A stretch of DNA of 64,000 bases from Streptococcus sp. oral taxon 431 (GTDB taxonomy: Bacteria; Bacillota; Bacilli; Lactobacillales; Streptococcaceae). Where the stretch lies: assembly GCF_023115445.1 (NCBI RefSeq), contig NZ_JALDUI010000001.1:62001-126000 (forward strand), read 5' to 3'. A program made the translations under genes and the position numbers. The number at the start of each line of letters is the position of its first letter. Position 1 is the stretch's first letter. Shown in pieces: positions 8,697 to 17,371 of the stretch. The notes below the pieces were generated by a model, which worked only from the letters and a program-made list of their open reading frames with translations, had not been told where the DNA came from and did no database searches.

Positions 8697-9083
8697 GTGA
8701 ATATTTATAGAAGAATAACAAAGGTAGAGAAAAACAATTTAATGGTTAAGTGCTCTAATGATTTCAATCTAAATATTGATGGAAAAAAAGTACAAAGTGA
8801 AAGAGATGCGATAGAGATATTAGCCAAAAGTTTTAATATTGATGATCTTCAAGATGGTAATTGGGATGCATTATCTGATAGACTCCAGCGTTCTAATTAT
8901 ATACATCCAGAGAGGATTAATATTTTTATAAACAATTCAAAAGATCTTTTTATCAAGGATGAAAACTCTAAAAATATTTTTTTAGAAATATTATCTGACA
9001 CAGTTTCATGGTGGAAAGAAGATGTTGAAAGATATATAGTTGATGGAAAAAGAAAAACATTCAATGTATATCTGCTAGATTAA
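8697..9083 (+). CDS. barstar-like ribonuclease inhibitor (orphan immunity)
   Basis: A 128-residue protein that fits the barstar family pattern: a beta strand with IDGKKVQSERDAIEILAK, then the helix and loop with GNWDALSDRLQ (barstar has GENLDALWDCL), then a strand with INIFINNS, a helix, and a C-terminal strand FNVYLLD. Barstar-family proteins neutralise secreted barnase-like RNases. The start is GTG at 8697, seven bases after GAAGGGGA (8682-8689). No barnase-type toxin is present here, so it is an orphan. The fold assignment rests on motif order and spacing and should be tested with a profile search. Confidence 0.65.
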   Translation: MNIYRRITKVEKNNLMVKCSNDFNLNIDGKKVQSERDAIEILAKSFNIDDLQDGNWDALSDRLQRSNYIHPERINIFINNSKDLFIKDENSKNIFLEILSDTVSWWKEDVERYIVDGKRKTFNVYLLD

Positions 9084-9195
9084 TACTAATTGTTTGATAT
9101 GATAGAAATACAAGCATTTCTGTGAGGAAGATAATCGCTAGACAAGTTGTACAAATGCTAATAGTTCAAAAAATTTAAATAAATATAGGTGGATT

Positions 9196-9618
9196 ATGAT
9201 TGATGAATTAAAAAAGAAGATTGCTTCTACTGGTGGTGTGGACTTTGGGCCGTTTGGAGAGGGGGTTTCTGATGAATGGATTACAAAAGCTGAGGAAAGA
9301 TTACATTTTACTTTTCCTGAAACATATAAGTGGTGGCTGAAAAATTATATGGGTGGAGAAATTTATGGAGAAGAAATATTCAGTATTTATGGATTAGATT
9401 TTGATACGGTTGTGGGAGGTGATATTGTTTACATAAACGAACTGAATAGAAAGCAAGGATTTAGTAACTCTGAACAATTAGTCATCTGTGAAGGGGAAGA
9501 TGGCATGTTTTATTTTCAAAAACAGGAAAGTTTGACCAATGAGTTAGCAGTTTTTAGAGATGGAGAATACTATGCTAGCGATTTTATTGAATTTCTCATA
9601 AAAAGAATAGACGGCTAG
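9196..9618 (+). CDS. SMI1/KNR4 (SUKH) family immunity protein
   Basis: A 140-residue protein with the SUKH signature: an N-terminal helix, then the segment AEERLHFTFPETYKWWLKNYMGGEI, which matches the E..LG..LP..Y..FL...NGG core, and a C-terminal strand-helix FRDGEYYASDFIEFLIKRI. SUKH proteins are the most widespread immunity superfamily for bacterial polymorphic toxins. The ATG at 9196 follows AGGTGG. It is soluble, with no signal peptide. No partner toxin is visible in the window. Confidence 0.85.
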   Translation: MIDELKKKIASTGGVDFGPFGEGVSDEWITKAEERLHFTFPETYKWWLKNYMGGEIYGEEIFSIYGLDFDTVVGGDIVYINELNRKQGFSNSEQLVICEGEDGMFYFQKQESLTNELAVFRDGEYYASDFIEFLIKRIDG

Positions 9619-9658
9619 TGAATCTATTGAGCTAAAAAAGTAGGTATTATGCTCAATA

Positions 9659-9850
9659 ATGATAGATAGGAATTCTAAAGAACATCAGTCGATAAGATTT
9701 TGTTTTGGCTATGTAGATGATGTGGTAACTATTGTAAAATATAATCACAATATTGCTTGCCTTGATGACGGACTTGATTGGCTGGGAAGTAAAATAGATA
9801 ATGGGACTGGCTCATTATTTGATCCTAAAAAGTGCTTAGGACGGAGGTAA
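9659..9850 (+). CDS. small hypothetical ORF, possibly a remnant
   Basis: A 63-codon ORF with no good ribosome site before its ATG (the upstream bases are TTATGCTCAATA). The product includes GYVDDVVTIVKYNHN and LDWLGSKIDNG, which looks protein-like, so this may be the end of an eroded gene. It stops three bases before the start of the DUF443 gene, and the DUF443 ribosome site lies within its last codons. Treat as doubtful. Confidence 0.3.
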   Translation: MIDRNSKEHQSIRFCFGYVDDVVTIVKYNHNIACLDDGLDWLGSKIDNGTGSLFDPKKCLGRR

Positions 9851-9852
9851 AA

Positions 9853-10503
9853 GTGCAGTTGGTACTTATAAACAGCTTGTATAAAAATGTAAGATATCGT
9901 GTTTTTGAATGGAATAGCAAGTACTACTTATTGGATTGTGATGCTAGTATTTTATTGCTTTTCTTTCCATTGTTTGCTTTTTTTAGAGCTCATAAATGTT
10001 ATTGTATAGAGCCTGAAGAATATAAGACGTTGCTTTCTTCAACCTATTCTGATATAAAACCGTATCAGTTTGTAGGAGCAACTTTATGTATTATTTCCGG
10101 TACAACACTATTAAGGAGGTATTTAGTTAAGGTTTTATTACCTGAACTTCCAAATGTAGCAGCAGTATCGAAATTCGGTTTATTATTTATAATCTTATTT
10201 TTCGTGTTGGGGTTTAGATTTCAATATTCTCATAAAAAAAGACTTTCACTCGACTACGAAGGTCGACCCTATGTGTTTGTCAAAATGTTCCCTGCTAACT
10301 GGAAAATGGCAGTTGGTAAAATAATGGGTTATTTCATCCTCTTATTTCTACTCTTGTGGTCTGTTTATACTATTGTGGTAACAGATGAAGTTGATTCTTT
10401 TATTATATTAGGAATAATTCCGTTTTTATTATTTATAGTAATGTTCGCCAATATCTCTTTCTGGGATTTAAAGGAATATCGGATAGTTTTAAAATCTAAG
10501 TAA
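9853..10503 (+). CDS. DUF443-family membrane protein (TsaI-like immunity)
   Basis: A 216-residue protein with a soluble N-terminal domain followed by four or five membrane segments (ATLCIISGTTLLRRYLVKVLL, FGLLFIILFFVLGF, IMGYFILLFLLLWSV, FIILGIIPFLLFIVMF). The N-terminal pattern VRYRVFEWNSKYYLLDCD...FFPLFAFFRAHKCY matches my memory of DUF443. In Staphylococcus aureus a DUF443 protein, TsaI, protects against the membrane-depolarising type VII toxin TspA. The GTG at 9853 is five bases after GGAGG (9843-9847). By analogy this may protect against a membrane-targeting toxin; no toxin is nearby. Confidence 0.7.
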   Translation: MQLVLINSLYKNVRYRVFEWNSKYYLLDCDASILLLFFPLFAFFRAHKCYCIEPEEYKTLLSSTYSDIKPYQFVGATLCIISGTTLLRRYLVKVLLPELPNVAAVSKFGLLFIILFFVLGFRFQYSHKKRLSLDYEGRPYVFVKMFPANWKMAVGKIMGYFILLFLLLWSVYTIVVTDEVDSFIILGIIPFLLFIVMFANISFWDLKEYRIVLKSK

Positions 10504-10877
10504 AAATTCCATCTAATCTTTAAAATTACTAGTACGATGCCATTGGTTACAGTTAAGAATATTAGAGGAAGTTTAAGAAATAAATTAGTCAGACACGACC
10601 AAAGTAATCAATAATCTTACTTATCTGGCAAAGTGGTCTCCTAGGAAATCAAAGGAAATTAAAGATTGAATAGGATATTGACAATTAAAGCATAGATGTA
10701 TAAAAGTTTGATCTCGACCATAAAGATTGGAAAGACAATTTGCTAGAGATAGCGCATAATAGATAGAATAAGGGGATAGCATTTGCTAATCTTCAGTAGA
10801 CAGATGATTTTATTAACAATAATAGGACATCTGTTGATGTAGAAGTAATATTTAAGAATAATTTGGAGGTGGATTTT
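10504..10877 (+). other. gene-free stretch with eroded coding remnants
   Basis: About 370 AT-rich bases with frequent stops in all frames. One frame reads DLDHKDWKDNLLEIAHNR and, after a stop, TDDFINNNRTSVDVEVIF; this has the look of coding sequence broken by nonsense changes. I cannot name the former gene. The ribosome site of the Imm70 gene (GGAGGTG at 10864-10870) is at the right end. Confidence 0.35.
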
Positions 10878-11294
10878 ATGTCTGTAGGCTTAATGGTAGG
10901 TTATAATTGGTGGACAGTAGGAGAAGGGAGCTTTTTTAATTCATTCTTTTCGACTATTTATGTTCAGTTGGAGAATAAAGACTGGGGAAGTAAGTACCCC
11001 GTTATCATGAATAAACTTTATTTTGGCGATATTCCTTTGGAAGACATTGAGAGTGGAATAGCAGAGTTGTTATCTATCCAAGAAGAGTTGAAAAAATTTC
11101 CACCTCACGACATCATATGGGATTTTGAAGATTTGTCAGTCACTCCTCCTTGGGGTAATCAAATTGCTTCCCATATCACAAATTTATCACAATATTTCAT
11201 AACTAGTTCAGGCAGTGACTTATTTGAAGTCATGTTAACTTGTTTTAGATTCGCACTCGAGGAAGGTCAAAATGTAGTTGTAAAAAGTATCTGA
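10878..11294 (+). CDS. Imm70-like immunity protein
   Basis: A 138-residue soluble protein. The segment order (N-terminal strand VGLMVGYNWWTVG, then LENKDWGSKYPVIMNKLYFGDIPLEDIESGIAELLSIQEELKKFPP, then IWDFEDLSVTPPWG) fits the Imm70 immunity family, with its typical KxPP-helix end followed by an aromatic-rich strand. The ATG at 10878 lies seven bases after GGAGGTG; the in-frame upstream start at 10863 overlaps that site. It is another orphan member of the island. Confidence 0.6.
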   Translation: MSVGLMVGYNWWTVGEGSFFNSFFSTIYVQLENKDWGSKYPVIMNKLYFGDIPLEDIESGIAELLSIQEELKKFPPHDIIWDFEDLSVTPPWGNQIASHITNLSQYFITSSGSDLFEVMLTCFRFALEEGQNVVVKSI

Positions 11295-11590
11295 AGATGG
11301 ATTTTCTAAAAATTTTTTAAATCCAATGAACCATTAAAATTATTGAAACTCCGATTTTTATTATTTCAAATGACTCTAAGTTGTAAAAGAATAAACTGAT
11401 TTTGGAGATTTTTGAAATGTCATCATTTTGAATACGGTTGTAAATAAAATCTGACTTATTAAACACTATCATGGAAACTATTTGTTTAAATGCTAAACGC
11501 TGAATCACCTATCTATGGTCATATTTTTATTGTTAAATTTTATAATATAGAGTGATGTGTTATATGTAATTGTGTAGAGGAGGGAAGAAA

Positions 11591-12022
11591 TTGGATAATA
11601 TAGTACTACGAAGTGAGTGGTTCGATGAATCGGAAAAATTTTGCGAAGTTAGGCTTACTTGTGAAACAAAGTTTCTAACAATTTATCAAGTATGCTATCT
11701 CTTTGAGGATGAGATGACGAAGGTATTACTGACCATGGATGACTATATAGAAAATCCTAATCTAGCAAGAAAGATCATTTTTGGAGATGATAGGGTTGGT
11801 GGAAGTGGTTATTTTGTTTTTACTTTTGCACCTATTAATGAAAAAGAAGAGTTAAATATTGAAGTGGATATGGAAGTAGCAGATAATGACGAGGGGCTCC
11901 ATCGATGTCAATTTTATGTCAAAACTCAATTGGAAAATCTAAAGTATTTTAGAAATAATTTGCCTAGAATTTTTTCAAAAGACTATAGGAGAGAGATTAA
12001 ATTGCATCATGAAATTAACTAG
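11591..12022 (+). CDS. hypothetical protein of immunity island I
   Basis: A 143-residue soluble protein with a mostly beta pattern. It contains GDDRVGGSGYFVFTF, a run of acidic residues in INEKEELNIEVDMEVADND, and HRCQFYVKTQLENLKYF near the C-terminus. I do not recognise the family. The start is TTG at 11591, six bases after the strong site GAGGAGGG (11577-11584). Spacing and context match the other single-gene immunity cassettes, which is the only basis for suggesting an immunity role. The 296 bases upstream hold no gene. Confidence 0.55.
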   Translation: MDNIVLRSEWFDESEKFCEVRLTCETKFLTIYQVCYLFEDEMTKVLLTMDDYIENPNLARKIIFGDDRVGGSGYFVFTFAPINEKEELNIEVDMEVADNDEGLHRCQFYVKTQLENLKYFRNNLPRIFSKDYRREIKLHHEIN

Positions 12023-12116
12023 AAATGTAATGAATTAGCAAGCGTTTCTCGTTTATTCTATAGATGTATACATTTTTTTATTAGATTTTAATTCAAAAAT
12101 TGAAGGGGAGTGACTC

Positions 12117-12539
12117 GTGGACATTTTAAAACTAGAGGAAGAGATTGAGGGTACGAACTACTGGGACGCCTATGCATTAGACTTTAGAGCTTCATTTTTT
12201 GGAGATGAATGTAGACTTTATATCGAGGTTGAAAATGGTAAATCGGATCAGTATTGCTGGGAGATAGTTTTCTATCGGTGCTTTAAGGTAAACTATGAGA
12301 CGGACGCGGGTTGGACATGTTGGGAAAGTGAGACTGACACAAGAAATTTCAATATGAAAGATATTCCATTTGACAATCTCATGTCTCACACTGTGCATGA
12401 CATTAGACTTATCGAAGAGAAAAATAATATGATACAAGCTACAATTACTTTATCAAGTATGTTAATTGAGATTGTATGCCAAGATATTCAAGTCTCTAAG
12501 GTTTTAGTGAGTGAACAGAACTTCTTTTGGAAGGTTTAG
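12117..12539 (+). CDS. hypothetical protein, possible relative of the genes at 55578 and 56073
   Basis: A 140-residue acidic protein rich in Trp and Phe, with alternating beta strands (CRLYIEVENG, CWEIVFYRCFKVNYET) and a C-terminal pair (VHDIRLIEEKN, LIEIVCQDIQVSK). The strand order and the closing IEIV/VDIV-type segment resemble the two proteins at 55578 and 56073 in the other island, which suggests a shared fold; the similarity is weak by eye. The GTG at 12117 is six bases after AAGGGGAG (12103-12110). Function unknown; immunity by context. Confidence 0.55.
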   Translation: MDILKLEEEIEGTNYWDAYALDFRASFFGDECRLYIEVENGKSDQYCWEIVFYRCFKVNYETDAGWTCWESETDTRNFNMKDIPFDNLMSHTVHDIRLIEEKNNMIQATITLSSMLIEIVCQDIQVSKVLVSEQNFFWKV

Positions 12540-12587
12540 ATTTGATAATGATAAATGTTTAAACTAGAAAAACTCTAAGTTAAAAAC

Positions 12588-12935
12588 TTTTTGCAGAAAT
12601 CATTAAGACTGACCCTTCAGTCAAAATCGGTATATGAAGAAAACTGGATGAATAGAATTAAAATCGTTCAAGAAAATGGAGCTTATCATATGCATACAAG
12701 GGATGAAGAAATTTTTTATTGAGAAAGCTCGAATCCATTTCAAAAAAGAAAAGAGTTGTCGCAAAAGGACCATATCAGGACTCGATTTATGATGAAGAAG
12801 AAAGGTGTGACCATTTGTGGAAACCAACATATTGGCAGGGAATCTTTCAATACAATCGCAATAATTATGAAATGAAAACTATTGGCTCAGGTACTAAAGG
12901 AGATATCTCGCCAGTCACCAAAATGGATATCTGAT
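12588..12935 (+). pseudogene. probable decayed gene
   Basis: Coding-like stretches appear in different frames and do not join: FAEIIKTDPSVKIG, then in the next frame NWMNRIKIVQENGAYHMH up to a stop at 12719, and a separate 71-codon ORF (12719-12934) without a ribosome site. This pattern suggests a gene broken by frameshifts. From 12936 to 13345 I see no intact gene; one frame reads LRSVVLVLGIGSVNAIDNI before stops near 13299, perhaps another remnant. Confidence 0.35.
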
Positions 12936-13345
12936 TGCCGTCTATGCTGTAAGTAATTTCTCAGTATCAAGGAAGAGAAATTTTTCCCTCTGCACTTGAA
13001 ATACTGAAAAAATTGATATTTTACTGCTCTTTTAAGCAATCTAGCTTATTAGTGGATTTGACTTTTTAGATATTGATTCCTTAGCTGCTTCTTTTACCCA
13101 TTTAATAATCGTTCTTCAATAACGAAGAAGTATTTAGAAATGCTTCTAGAAAGTAGAAGATCATATCGTCTAAAAGCAATTATCTTGTATTTTTTATCAG
13201 CCCTTCTTAAAGCAATGTGTCATTGCGGTCTGTAGTTTTAGTTTTAGGAATAGGATCAGTGAATGCTATTGATAATATTCTAAAGAATTGGAAAGATTAG
13301 TAAGAATTAATACTGAGAAAAATACAAGAGTGATGATAAAATAAT

Positions 13346-13374
13346 TTTACTTTTTCATTCCTTTTTGTTATAAT
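13346..13374 (+). promoter_or_regulatory. glyQS promoter
   Basis: TTTACT (13346-13351), a 17-base spacer and consensus TATAAT (13369-13374) form the promoter of the glycyl-tRNA synthetase transcription unit. The start would be near 13381, just ahead of the T-box leader. Confidence 0.75.
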
Positions 13375-13380
13375 AGACGA

Positions 13381-13575
13381 CAAGAAAGAATATCTTATCA
13401 GTAAATCCCAAGCGAGCCTGTGATAGTGAGAGTCAGGTGATTGAGAGATGAGTGTGGCGCTTTTGGTAAATTTTAAAAAATAATGAAGTAATAAATTAGG
13501 GTGGAACCGCGTTTCTGACGCCCCTAGGTCACTTGACTTAGGAGCAAAGACACGGTTCTTTTTGTATTCTAGGTC
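13381..13575 (+). promoter_or_regulatory. glycine T-box riboswitch
   Basis: The leader of glyQ carries the T-box sequence AGGGTGGAACCGCG at 13498-13511, which pairs with the uncharged tRNA acceptor end. Stem I is visible as CCAAGCG (near 13408) pairing with CGCTTTTGG; the GGC at 13456-13458, directly before the 3' strand, is the likely glycine specifier codon. The T-box overlaps a long terminator stem (ACCGCGTTTCTGACGCCCC against GGAGCAAAGACACGGT) that ends in TTCTTTTTG near 13565. Low tRNA-Gly charging should give readthrough into glyQ. Confidence 0.93.
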
Positions 13576-13604
13576 GCAAGAAATTATAGAAAAAGGAGTA
13601 AACA

Positions 13605-14519
13605 ATGTCTAAGAAATTAACATTTCAAGAAATTATTTTGACTTTGCAACAATACTGGAATGATCAGGGTTGTATGCTCATGCAGGCTTATGATAATGAA
13701 AAGGGTGCGGGAACTATGAGCCCTTATACTTTCCTTCGTGCTATTGGTCCTGAGCCATGGAATGCAGCTTATGTAGAGCCATCACGTCGTCCAGCAGATG
13801 GTCGTTACGGGGAAAATCCAAACCGTCTTTACCAACACCATCAATTCCAAGTGGTTATGAAACCATCACCATCGAACATTCAAGAGCTCTATCTTGAGTC
13901 ATTGGAAAAATTGGGAATCAATCCTTTGGAACATGATATTCGCTTCGTTGAAGATAACTGGGAAAACCCATCAACTGGATCAGCAGGTCTTGGTTGGGAA
14001 GTTTGGCTTGACGGTATGGAAATCACTCAATTCACTTACTTCCAACAAGTCGGTGGCTTGGCAACTGGTCCTGTTACAGCTGAGGTTACTTACGGATTGG
14101 AACGTTTGGCTTCTTACATCCAAGAAGTAGACTCAGTTTATGATATTGAGTGGGCTCCAGGTGTTAAATACGGAGAAATCTTCCTTCAACCAGAATATGA
14201 GCATTCAAAATACAGCTTCGAAGTTTCAGATCAAGACATGCTTCTTGAAAACTTCGAAAAATTTGAAAAAGAAGCTGGACGTGCATTAGAACTAGGTCTT
14301 GTGCATCCAGCCTATGACTACGTTTTGAAATGTTCACATACTTTCAACTTGCTTGATGCTCGTGGTGCTGTATCCGTTACAGAACGTGCTGGTTATATCG
14401 CTCGTATTCGTAACTTAGCCCGTGTCGTAGCTAAGACATTTGTAGCTGAACGCAAGAAACTCGGCTACCCACTTCTTGACGAAGCCACACGCGCTCAACT
14501 CCTAGCAGAAGAGGAATAA
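13605..14519 (+). CDS. glyQ: glycyl-tRNA synthetase alpha subunit
   Basis: A 304-residue class II synthetase alpha chain of the bacterial alpha2beta2 enzyme; it holds the aminoacylation active site. The motifs are intact: [19 protein letters not shown] at the start, [27 protein letters not shown] (motif 2 region), the glycine-pocket area around [17 protein letters not shown], and [11 protein letters not shown]. The start follows AAAAAGGAG. It is controlled by the Gly T-box and followed, after an unusual 285-base gap, by glyS. Confidence 0.98.
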   Translation: MSKKLTFQEIILTLQQYWNDQGCMLMQAYDNEKGAGTMSPYTFLRAIGPEPWNAAYVEPSRRPADGRYGENPNRLYQHHQFQVVMKPSPSNIQELYLESLEKLGINPLEHDIRFVEDNWENPSTGSAGLGWEVWLDGMEITQFTYFQQVGGLATGPVTAEVTYGLERLASYIQEVDSVYDIEWAPGVKYGEIFLQPEYEHSKYSFEVSDQDMLLENFEKFEKEAGRALELGLVHPAYDYVLKCSHTFNLLDARGAVSVTERAGYIARIRNLARVVAKTFVAERKKLGYPLLDEATRAQLLAEEE

Positions 14520-14545
14520 TAAAAATAGTTACAAGAATAGAAAAA

Positions 14546-14765
14546 GGGCGAACAAAGTGAGCCCGTATGGCACCCAGAGGCAAGTCGAAGACTTGCTAAA
14601 GGGATAGACACCGCCGTACTGATATCTGGGGATTTTTGAAACTTTAGGTTCAAAAATCAGTTGGCTAAATCCACTTTGATGAGATTGTTGGAAATCTTTG
14701 TCAAGAAGATAGAAGATTTCCCCACAGACTCACAAAGTTAGTTAGCAACGTCTCCAGTACCTAAG
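14546..14765 (+). other. hairpin-rich element between glyQ and glyS
   Basis: The 285-base gap between glyQ and glyS is packed with inverted repeats: GGGC/GCCC (14546-14549 with 14561-14564), GCAAGTC-GAA-GACTTGC (14580-14596), a perfect 10-base stem GATTTTTGAA/TTCAAAAATC (14631-14658), and GGAAATCTT/AAGATTTCC (14690-14721). Outer segments GGCACC (near 14569) and GGTGCC (near 14764), and GTACTG with CAGTAC, could close a multi-branched fold. No tract of T residues follows, so it does not look like a simple terminator. It could be a structured RNA, an RNA-processing site or a small repeat family member. Confidence 0.55.
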
Positions 14766-14804
14766 GTGCCTATCAAAAAGAAGAAATTTTGTAAAGGAAA
14801 AAAC

Positions 14805-16841
14805 ATGGCAAAAAATTTATTAGTAGAACTAGGACTCGAAGAGTTACCAGCCTACGTTGTCACACCAAGTGAAAAACAACTAGGTGAAAAAATGGCAGCC
14901 TTCTTGGATAATAACCGCCTTTCATACGAAGGAATTCAAACTTTTTCAACTCCACGTCGTTTGGCTGTTCGCGTACTTGGCTTGGCAGACCAACAAACGG
15001 ATTTGACTGAAGATTTTAAAGGACCTTCTAAAAAAATTGCTTTGGATGCAGAAGGAAACTTTTCTAAAGCAGCGCAAGGCTTTGTCCGTGGTAAAGGCTT
15101 GACGGTAGATGATATCGAATTCCGTGAAATCAAAGGTGAAGAATATGTCTACGTAACTAAGCATGAAGCTGGAAAACCAGCTGAGGAAGTTTTGACTGGA
15201 ATTCCAGAAGTGTTGGCTAGTTTAAGCTTCCCAGTAAGTATGCACTGGGCAAACAATACCTTTGAATATATCCGTCCAGTCCATACGTTGACAGTTCTTT
15301 TGGATGATGTGGCACTTGATATGGATTTCCTAGATATTCACTCAGGAAGAGTTAGCCGTGGACATCGTTTCCTTGGTCACGAAGTAGAAATTCAGCATGC
15401 TGACAGCTATGAAGAAGACCTGCGCAAAGTTTATGTTATTGCTGATAGCACTGAGCGCGAAAATATGATTCGTGAGCAAATTAAGGCTATTGAAGCTGAA
15501 GAAGGTGTTCAGGTACAAATTGATGAAGGACTCTTGAATGAAGTTCTGAATTTGGTTGAATACCCAACTGCCTTCATGGGGAATTTTGACCCTAAGTACC
15601 TAGAGGTTCCAGAAGAAGTTTTGGTCACTTCAATGGAGACTCATCAACGCTACTTTGTAGTTCGTGACCTTGATGGAAATCTAAAACCAAACTTTATTTC
15701 TGTTCGTAACGGAAATGCAGAGTATTTGGATAATGTTATCCGAGGAAATGAGAAAGTCTTGGTGGCACGTCTTGAAGATGGTGAATTCTTCTGGCGTGAA
15801 GACCAAAAACTCAAGATTGAAGATCTTGTAGCTAAATTATCACACGTAACCTTCCATGAAAAGATTGGTTCACTTCGTGAGCACATGATTCGTACAGGGC
15901 AAATTGCTATCCTTTTGGCAGAAAAAGCAGGTTTATCAGTTGATGAAACTGTTGATCTTGCTCGTGCTGCAGCCATTTATAAGTTTGACCTCTTGACTGG
16001 TATAGTTGGTGAATTTGATGAGCTTCAAGGGATCATGGGTGAGAAATATGCTCTTCTCGCTGGTGAGAATGCAGCAGTAGCACAAGCTATTCGTGAACAC
16101 TACCTTCCAGATTCTGCAGATGGTGCTCTTCCTGAGTCTAAAGTCGGAGCTATCCTTGCACTAGCTGATAAATTGGATACTCTCTTGTCCTTCTTCTCTG
16201 TTGGCTTGATTCCATCTGGTTCAAATGACCCTTATGCTCTTCGTCGTGCAACACAAGGGATTGTCCGTATCTTAGAAGACTTCGGCTGGAATATTCCAAT
16301 GGACGAATTGATTGCTAGCCTTTATGCTTTATCATTTGATAGCCTAACTTACGATAATCAAGAAGAAGTGCTTAACTTCATCAAAGCTCGTGTTGATAAG
16401 ATGATGGGTTCTACTGCAAAAGATATTAAAGAGGCTGTTCTTGCAAGTTCAAACTTTGTTGTTGCAGATATGATTGAAGCAGCAGAAGCCTTAACTGAAG
16501 TTGCAAAAACTGAAAACTACAAATCATCAGTTGAATCATTATCTCGTGCCTTCAACCTAGCGGAAAAAGCAGAAGGTTTAGTCAAAGTTGATACTAGCCT
16601 CTTTGAAAATGAACAAGAAAAAGAACTAGCTCAAGCAGTAGAAAATCTAGAATTGAAGGGCTCAGCTAACGATAAATTAACGCAACTATTTGCTCTTAGT
16701 CCAGTAATTGATGCTTTCTTTGACAATACTATGGTTATGGCAGAGGATGTTGATGTTAAGAATAATCGTCTAGCTATTCTAACTGAACTTGTGAATAAAG
16801 CGAAAACAGTCGCTGCTTTTAATCTTCTTAATACAAAATAG
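14805..16841 (+). CDS. glyS: glycyl-tRNA synthetase beta subunit
   Basis: A 678-residue beta chain needed for tRNA-Gly recognition. It begins [18 protein letters not shown], the typical GlyS N-terminus (LLvElgtEELP), and has the HD-like region with [11 protein letters not shown] and the [21 protein letters not shown] segment. The ATG at 14805 follows AAAGGA (14793-14798); an in-frame GTG at 14766 has no ribosome site. It should be co-transcribed with glyQ from the T-box promoter. Confidence 0.97.
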   Translation: MAKNLLVELGLEELPAYVVTPSEKQLGEKMAAFLDNNRLSYEGIQTFSTPRRLAVRVLGLADQQTDLTEDFKGPSKKIALDAEGNFSKAAQGFVRGKGLTVDDIEFREIKGEEYVYVTKHEAGKPAEEVLTGIPEVLASLSFPVSMHWANNTFEYIRPVHTLTVLLDDVALDMDFLDIHSGRVSRGHRFLGHEVEIQHADSYEEDLRKVYVIADSTERENMIREQIKAIEAEEGVQVQIDEGLLNEVLNLVEYPTAFMGNFDPKYLEVPEEVLVTSMETHQRYFVVRDLDGNLKPNFISVRNGNAEYLDNVIRGNEKVLVARLEDGEFFWREDQKLKIEDLVAKLSHVTFHEKIGSLREHMIRTGQIAILLAEKAGLSVDETVDLARAAAIYKFDLLTGIVGEFDELQGIMGEKYALLAGENAAVAQAIREHYLPDSADGALPESKVGAILALADKLDTLLSFFSVGLIPSGSNDPYALRRATQGIVRILEDFGWNIPMDELIASLYALSFDSLTYDNQEEVLNFIKARVDKMMGSTAKDIKEAVLASSNFVVADMIEAAEALTEVAKTENYKSSVESLSRAFNLAEKAEGLVKVDTSLFENEQEKELAQAVENLELKGSANDKLTQLFALSPVIDAFFDNTMVMAEDVDVKNNRLAILTELVNKAKTVAAFNLLNTK

Positions 16842-16870
16842 AAATTAAAAAGTAGATTGGAGGTCCAAAT

Positions 16871-17128
16871 ATGACACCAGAAAAAATCGCTCGTATTAAT
16901 GAGCTTGCTAAAAAGAAAAAAACAGAAGGCTTGACTGCAGAAGAAAAAGTAGAACAAGCTAAACTTCGTGAGGAATATATCGAAGGCTATCGTCGTTCTG
17001 TTCGTCATCACATTGAAGGAATCAAAATCGTAGATGAAGATGGAAATGATGTGACTCCTGAGAAACTTCGTCAGGTACAACGTGAAAAAGGCTTGCATGG
17101 TCGTGGTCTTGACGATCCAAATTCATAA
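16871..17128 (+). CDS. DUF896 family small protein
   Basis: An 85-residue, highly charged helical protein of the DUF896 family (YnzC-like, UPF0291): it begins [21 protein letters not shown] and continues [25 protein letters not shown], the family signature, and ends in [13 protein letters not shown]. In Bacillus a relative is SOS-linked, but its biochemical function is unclear. The start follows TTGGAGG. It lies 29 bp after glyS and is probably in that operon. A terminator follows. Confidence 0.92.
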   Translation: MTPEKIARINELAKKKKTEGLTAEEKVEQAKLREEYIEGYRRSVRHHIEGIKIVDEDGNDVTPEKLRQVQREKGLHGRGLDDPNS

Positions 17129-17142
17129 TTTTGAGATATAGA

Positions 17143-17206
17143 AAACTCGGTTAGTAAAATCTAACCGAGTTTTTGTTTTAAAAAAAGGAACCTAGAGAGG
17201 TTCCTT
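17143..17206 (+). terminator. two successive hairpins after the glyQS operon
   Basis: AAACTCGGTTAG (17143-17154) pairs with CTAACCGAGTTT (17161-17172) and is followed by TTGTTTT, a strong terminator. A second perfect 8-base hairpin AAGGAACC-TAGAGA-GGTTCCTT (17185-17206) lies between A-runs and T-runs and could act on the opposite strand for the convergent reductase gene. Confidence 0.9.
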
Positions 17207-17220
17207 TAGTATTAAATTTT

Positions 17221-17371
17221 ATACTCTTCGAAAATCTCTTCAAACCACGTCAGCTTCACCTTGCCGTATATATGTTACTGACTTCGTCAGTTCTATCTAC
17301 AACCTCAAAGCAGTGCTTTGAGCAACCTGCGGTTAGCTTCCTAGTTTGCTCTTTGATTTTCATTGAGTATT
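17221..17371 (-). repeat. BOX repeat element (A-B-C type)
   Basis: The sequence starts ATACTCTTCGAAAATCTC and ends TTTTCATTGAGTAT, the two ends characteristic of pneumococcal BOX elements. boxA includes CGTCAGCTTCACCTTGCCGTA, close to the usual BOX-PCR primer target; one boxB-like unit has the stems GACTTCGTCAGTTC and CTCAAAGCAGTGCTTTGAG; boxC ends with CTAGTTTGCTCTTTGATTTTC. BOX elements are non-autonomous repeats that can affect neighbouring expression. The right end abuts the stop codon (17370-17372) of the convergent reductase gene. Orientation is given arbitrarily. Confidence 0.9.

Noticed and set aside
11317-11508. 63-codon minus-strand ORF between the Imm70-like gene and the next gene
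   Set aside because: No ribosome site, AT-rich composition and no recognisable product; treated as intergenic.
7017-12539. Prophage or integrative element carrying the immunity genes
   Set aside because: No integrase, att-like repeats, replication or structural phage genes are present in the island.
12621-12830. 69-codon minus-strand ORF in the decayed zone
   Set aside because: No supporting start signal; overlaps better coding-like pieces on the plus strand.
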